Source: Combretum micranthum
Lineage: Eukaryota; Streptophyta; Magnoliopsida; Myrtales; Combretaceae
NCBI GenBank assembly: GCA_024138025.1
Contig: JAMXBD010001254.1
Location: forward strand, 1 to 64,000
Length of the DNA: 64,000 nucleotides
Direction: 5' to 3'
The notes under the pieces are model-generated. The model had not been told where the DNA came from. It did not search any database and worked only from the letters and a program-made list of their open reading frames with translations. Each line of letters begins with the position of its first letter. The first letter of the stretch is position 1. The translations under genes and the position numbers were made by a program. Of the stretch, positions 61,811 through 64,000 are shown piece by piece.

Positions 61811-62476
61811 ACTATTGATGGTCGTATGGGCCAATAACCACCCAACCCCCGACATAGAGGGCGTAAAATCTATGCTACACATGGTTTCCAGTTAATCGTG
61901 TGTATTTTGCTTCTCATGTAATTGATGCATTCCTATGTGATTGTCTCAAATACTTGTATGTTTTATGGAAATGCTTTGAAGAAGGGAGTTATCCCACTAA
62001 GCTAGTTTTGCTTATACCCCTATAGCTTTTTGTTATAGTTTGATTCCTTGTGGTTGGCACCAAAGAGCCCCTTTTGTCAGGTATGAGCCAAAGCTACTAG
62101 GAGTTTTTAGAAAAAGTTCATATATTTAGTTTTGGATGTAGACTTCTAAGAGAAATCTCTATAGTAGTCTTATGTTATATTCATGTATGTTTTGAAGATG
62201 ACATAGTTTGAGCAAGGCTTTTAGAATGGGGGAATGCCCCTAAGAAGTTATAAGAAACTTTTATCTTAATGATTATTACATGTTTACCTTTATAAATTCT
62301 TGCATGCTTTTATTATCTGCTTAAACATAATACTCCTTTGAGTCTCCTACTATCTTGGAAGCACGCCTTGCACGTGATATCAAAGCTCTTGCGTGAGTAA
62401 GGTTGTCATTCATTAGCTTTAATATTATGTGTGGCGGACTGCCATGTTTAGGGTACCTCTGAGGCGCGACAGAGGG

Positions 62477-62737
62477 TGATTTGGATGTTGTGAGTTGTAG
62501 AAGTAGCTTTGAGACTAATTCTAAGACATTGGACATCATCTTCTTTAGATCGTCCATACCCTCTTTAGTACTCTTTTCTAAATCTGCAAGCCTTCCCTTC
62601 TTCTCAATAACTTCACTTTCCAATCTGTGGAAGCTTGTTGTAGAGGGATGTTGCATAGCTTCTGATGCAAAAGCTTTAGATTGCACCACTGGGGGCTCTT
62701 CTAGTGGGGAGAGGTGGGGAGGGAGGATGTAGCTCAT
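62477..62737 (-). pseudogene. Element K ORF1 coiled-coil fragment
   Basis: Minus frame from 62737: MSYILPPHLSPLEEPPVVQS, then FHRLESEVIEKKGRLADLEK and STKEGMDDLKKMMSNVLELV, ending SKLLLQLTTSKS before F starts. Heptad-like spacing of Leu/Val/Met (LESEVIEKKGRLADLEKS...) suggests a coiled coil. It follows the ATHILA ORF1-like core after a stop/frameshift at about 62740. The last codons of the 138-codon frame (62471-62321) are read from solo LTR F, not from K. Confidence 0.6.
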
Positions 62738-62741
62738 AACC

Positions 62742-63407
62742 TTACTGCTCAGCTAGTGCAATTGACTCTTGAAAAGGCTTGGGTTCAACTAGTGGGTTAG
62801 GGTCAAATCTTCGCTCTACTATGATGCCCACTTCCACCATTCTCCAATCTCGAAAAGCTTTTCTTTGAAGCTTTTTATATTTATGAGCCAAATCAGTTGG
62901 CCCCTGCTCTTGCCACATTCCTAATTTCTTCAAAATCCTTGTAATGAAGCCACTAAGGAATGTTCCCTTGCAATCCAGTGTGACTTGATACTTCAGCCTA
63001 CAGGCTACCAATAATCCTATATTTATCTTAATCCCCCTTACAGTGCTGATAATAGGGTGCAGCTCCGTTCCAGAGATTGTTGACCCTCCCTCCAATTTAG
63101 AGAAAATGCTCTTAATCAGCATATAGTGCAGCATCTGCATACTCTTATCCCTAAACTTGGACCTTATGGTTCTTGAATGAGCAAATTTGCCTTCGATTTC
63201 TACTTCTAGAAAATTCCTGAAATCTCCTTTAGGTATCTCTAAGGGTAGTTCTTGGAATTCTAGTTCCTCCAGATACCCTTCATCATCATATAGCCCCATG
63301 GCATAGATGAATGTCCTCATCAGGAATTCTCTGTATTCTCCAAAAGCATAAAACTTTATTACACTATCCAAGCTAGGCACTTCTCCTTCCATTTTCAGAC
63401 TAGCCAT
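62742..63407 (-). pseudogene. ATHILA ORF1-like core of element K (221 open codons)
   Basis: Open on the minus strand: PSLDSVIKFYAFGEYREFLM, then AMGLYDDEGYLEELEFQELP, then FWR-equivalent FRNFLEVEIEG, then MQMLHYMLIKSIFSKLEGGS, TISGTELHPIISTVRGIKIN, and GTFLSGFITRILKKLGM. This follows the ATHILA ORF1 order: 'F.LFG..Y.LSLxELG.ALGLYDE', 'FW..I.G', 'RYLHRLLAxTIF.R..STGVV...EL.LL..ML....N.G', 'ITRLARxLG'. Function in the retroelement is not settled; the family occurs in Athila-type and non-autonomous elements. The reading frame runs upstream to about 63640 with a frameshift near 63415 and downstream into 62737 after a stop, so the gene is broken although this part has no internal stop. Confidence 0.72.
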
Positions 63408-63414
63408 AAAGGCT

Positions 63415-63640
63415 AAGTAATGCCATCATAAATTTCTTCCTTAATCTCAAACACTCTCCTCCACACGATATCTTCAAAATATTTCAAAAATTCTTCTTCC
63501 ATCCCAAAATTTCTCAGTAACTCCCGATTAATTACACCATTTTCTACTATCTTTTTCTAGGATAAAAATAGATTAAATCTATCCCTATCCTTAGTAGATA
63601 AATTTTCGAGATCTTGGGTACTTACTTAGAATTGACTTTG
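63415..63640 (-). pseudogene. N-terminal part of element K ORF1 region, out of frame
   Basis: The minus strand reads LSTKDRDRFNLFLS, a stop, KKIVENGVINRELLRNFGME and EEFLKYFEDIVWRRVFEIKE, then a frame change before MASLKMEGEVPS at 63407. It resembles the N-terminal 'L...G......F...GW....' segment of ORF1 proteins. One stop and one frameshift break it. Confidence 0.55.
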
Positions 63641-64000
63641 TTGCCTTTTTGGTGCTATTTGTTCTGCAAAAAGATAATATAAATTAGTTCAGACATATTT
63701 ATATTTGAAACACACATTCCTATTTTGCTATCATCATTTTGAGTAATTAGAAACAAACTTGGGTTTCGACAAAACTAATTAGTCCGAGATGAAAACTAAG
63801 TTTATAGCTGCTTACACAAACTTTTAAGAAAAACATTACTTAACAAACTACTTTAAAAATAGCAGTTCATCATTTTTATCAAGTTTAAACAAAAATCTTG
63901 AAAAACCCTAAAAATTTGAAATACAAAACACATTCTATAATAACATCTGAAATTAGAAAAGAAAGAAAGTAAATGACATACCTAATATGATTATAGCTTT
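63641..64000 (-). other. Element K leader, PBS not found
   Basis: AT-rich non-coding sequence upstream of ORF1 on the minus strand. It contains a good 3' splice-acceptor-like CTTTTTGCAG (63674-63665) just before the ORF1 N-terminal region, so an intron in the leader is possible. No TGGCGCC-type primer-binding site or LTR end is visible before the window edge. Confidence 0.4.

Larger units (their letters stand above)
55685..62471 (+). mobile_element. Solo LTR F (about 3.3 kb net), split by solo LTR G
   Basis: Starts TGTAAACCCCC at 55685 and ends GAGGCGCGACA at 62471, with perfect TSD GAGGG (55680-55684, 62472-62476). The two parts, 55685-56873 and 60346-62471, join at GCTAA to give CTAAGGCTCCCAATACTTGA-type sequence as in A (25118) and D (37875). 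Landmarks: TATAAATA 56374-56381, donor-like ATAGGTAACG 56481, dyad block 61209-61279, 28-bp tandem array 61733-61810, and GAGGGCGTAAAATC at 61857. It inserted antisense in element K ORF1. The 1,189-base first part is the promoter half, now separated from the rest. Confidence 0.88.
43964..64000 (-). mobile_element. Element K: ORF1-type Athila-like element split by E, H and F(+G), 5' end outside window
   Basis: On the minus strand, an ORF1 region begins near 63640 and runs down to about 46700, then a 3' non-coding part and PPT (45310-45299), and a 3' LTR (45298-about 43964). Removing E (48268-51733), H (51938-55595) and F with G (55685-62471) rejoins the ORF1 region cleanly at their 5-bp duplications. 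No RT, RNase H, integrase or protease sequence is seen between ORF1 and PPT, so this is an ORF1-only, non-autonomous form. No tRNA-type PBS was found up to 64000, so the 5' LTR is probably to the right of the window. Confidence 0.7.

Noticed and set aside
23789..62471. Solo LTRs as intact DNA transposons or Helitrons
   Set aside because: Five-base duplications and TG/CA-type ends fit integrase-made LTR insertions. Helitrons make no such duplication, and no transposase is seen.
63640..63660. TTTTTGGTGCTATTTG at 63647 as a tRNA-Asp-type PBS
   Set aside because: It is on the plus strand, whereas element K runs on the minus strand. There is no LTR end before it, and it matches the consensus poorly after GGTGC.
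1..64000. CRISPR array, prophage, operon, tRNA or rRNA
   Set aside because: No spacer-repeat pattern, no bacterial coding density, and no recognisable tRNA or rRNA sequence on either strand.

Overview
The window looks like nuclear DNA from a flowering plant, probably a eudicot. The evidence is the very AT-rich base composition, plant-type Ty3/gypsy (Athila/Tat-like) and Ty1/copia remains, plant mobile domain fragments, long (AT)n tracts and many layers of nested retroelements. I see no intact cellular gene, tRNA, rRNA or CRISPR array. The only readable protein-coding stretches are decayed retroelement genes. This is a repeat-dense, heterochromatin-like region, and I cannot name the species.

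Layout. (1) 1-9.9 kb: unassigned AT-rich DNA, a possible LTR R/U5 remnant (about 1.75-1.99 kb), a GCGAGG-flanked repeat with two 256-bp tandem units, 1.6 kb of TA-rich microsatellite DNA, a 1.2-kb element with about 140-bp inverted ends (6.77-7.96 kb), and a 117-bp tandem repeat (8.7-8.9 kb). (2) 9.9-16.4 kb: a mosaic of broken transposon genes. It holds ATHILA ORF1-like sequence as an inverted pair, a gag pseudogene, an LTR, a copia LTR with its primer-binding site, and two plant mobile domain pseudogenes facing opposite ways. (3) 18.7-about 22 kb: a degraded minus-strand LTR-like block. (4) 22.6-42.0 kb: element J, an old Athila-like element (+) with both LTRs, PBS and PPT but no coding capacity. 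It is split by four giant solo LTRs (A, B, C, D). (5) 42.0-43.9 kb: a MITE-like element and a poly-G run. (6) 43.96 kb to beyond the right edge: element K, a minus-strand Athila-like element whose ORF1-like gene is cut into pieces by solo LTRs E, H and F. F is itself split by solo LTR G.

The main result is the set of eight giant (3.3-3.8 kb) solo LTRs of one related group. Their termini resemble TGTAAACCCC...GGGGCGTGACA. I read 5-bp target-site duplications on all eight: ATCAT, CAAGT/CTAGT, GTAAC, TAACT, GTGGT, ATGTA, GAGGG and GCTAA. Seven are perfect and one has a single mismatch. Together they fill about 28 kb, roughly 44% of the window. They allow a relative history: J and K inserted first, then A-F and H, then G into F.

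Comparing the LTRs shows a shared internal plan: a TATA box about 0.7 kb in, a splice-donor-like AGGTAA about 190 bp further, a conserved imperfect dyad block, a short tandem array whose unit differs between subfamilies, a GGGCGTAAAT block, a CACTAAG/CACTGAG block, and a polyadenylation-like signal near the end. The same-place but different-sequence tandem arrays are the least familiar feature here. Without alignments or searches, lineage names (Athila/Tat for J and K, possibly a Del/Tekay-type chromovirus for the solo LTRs) are inference.
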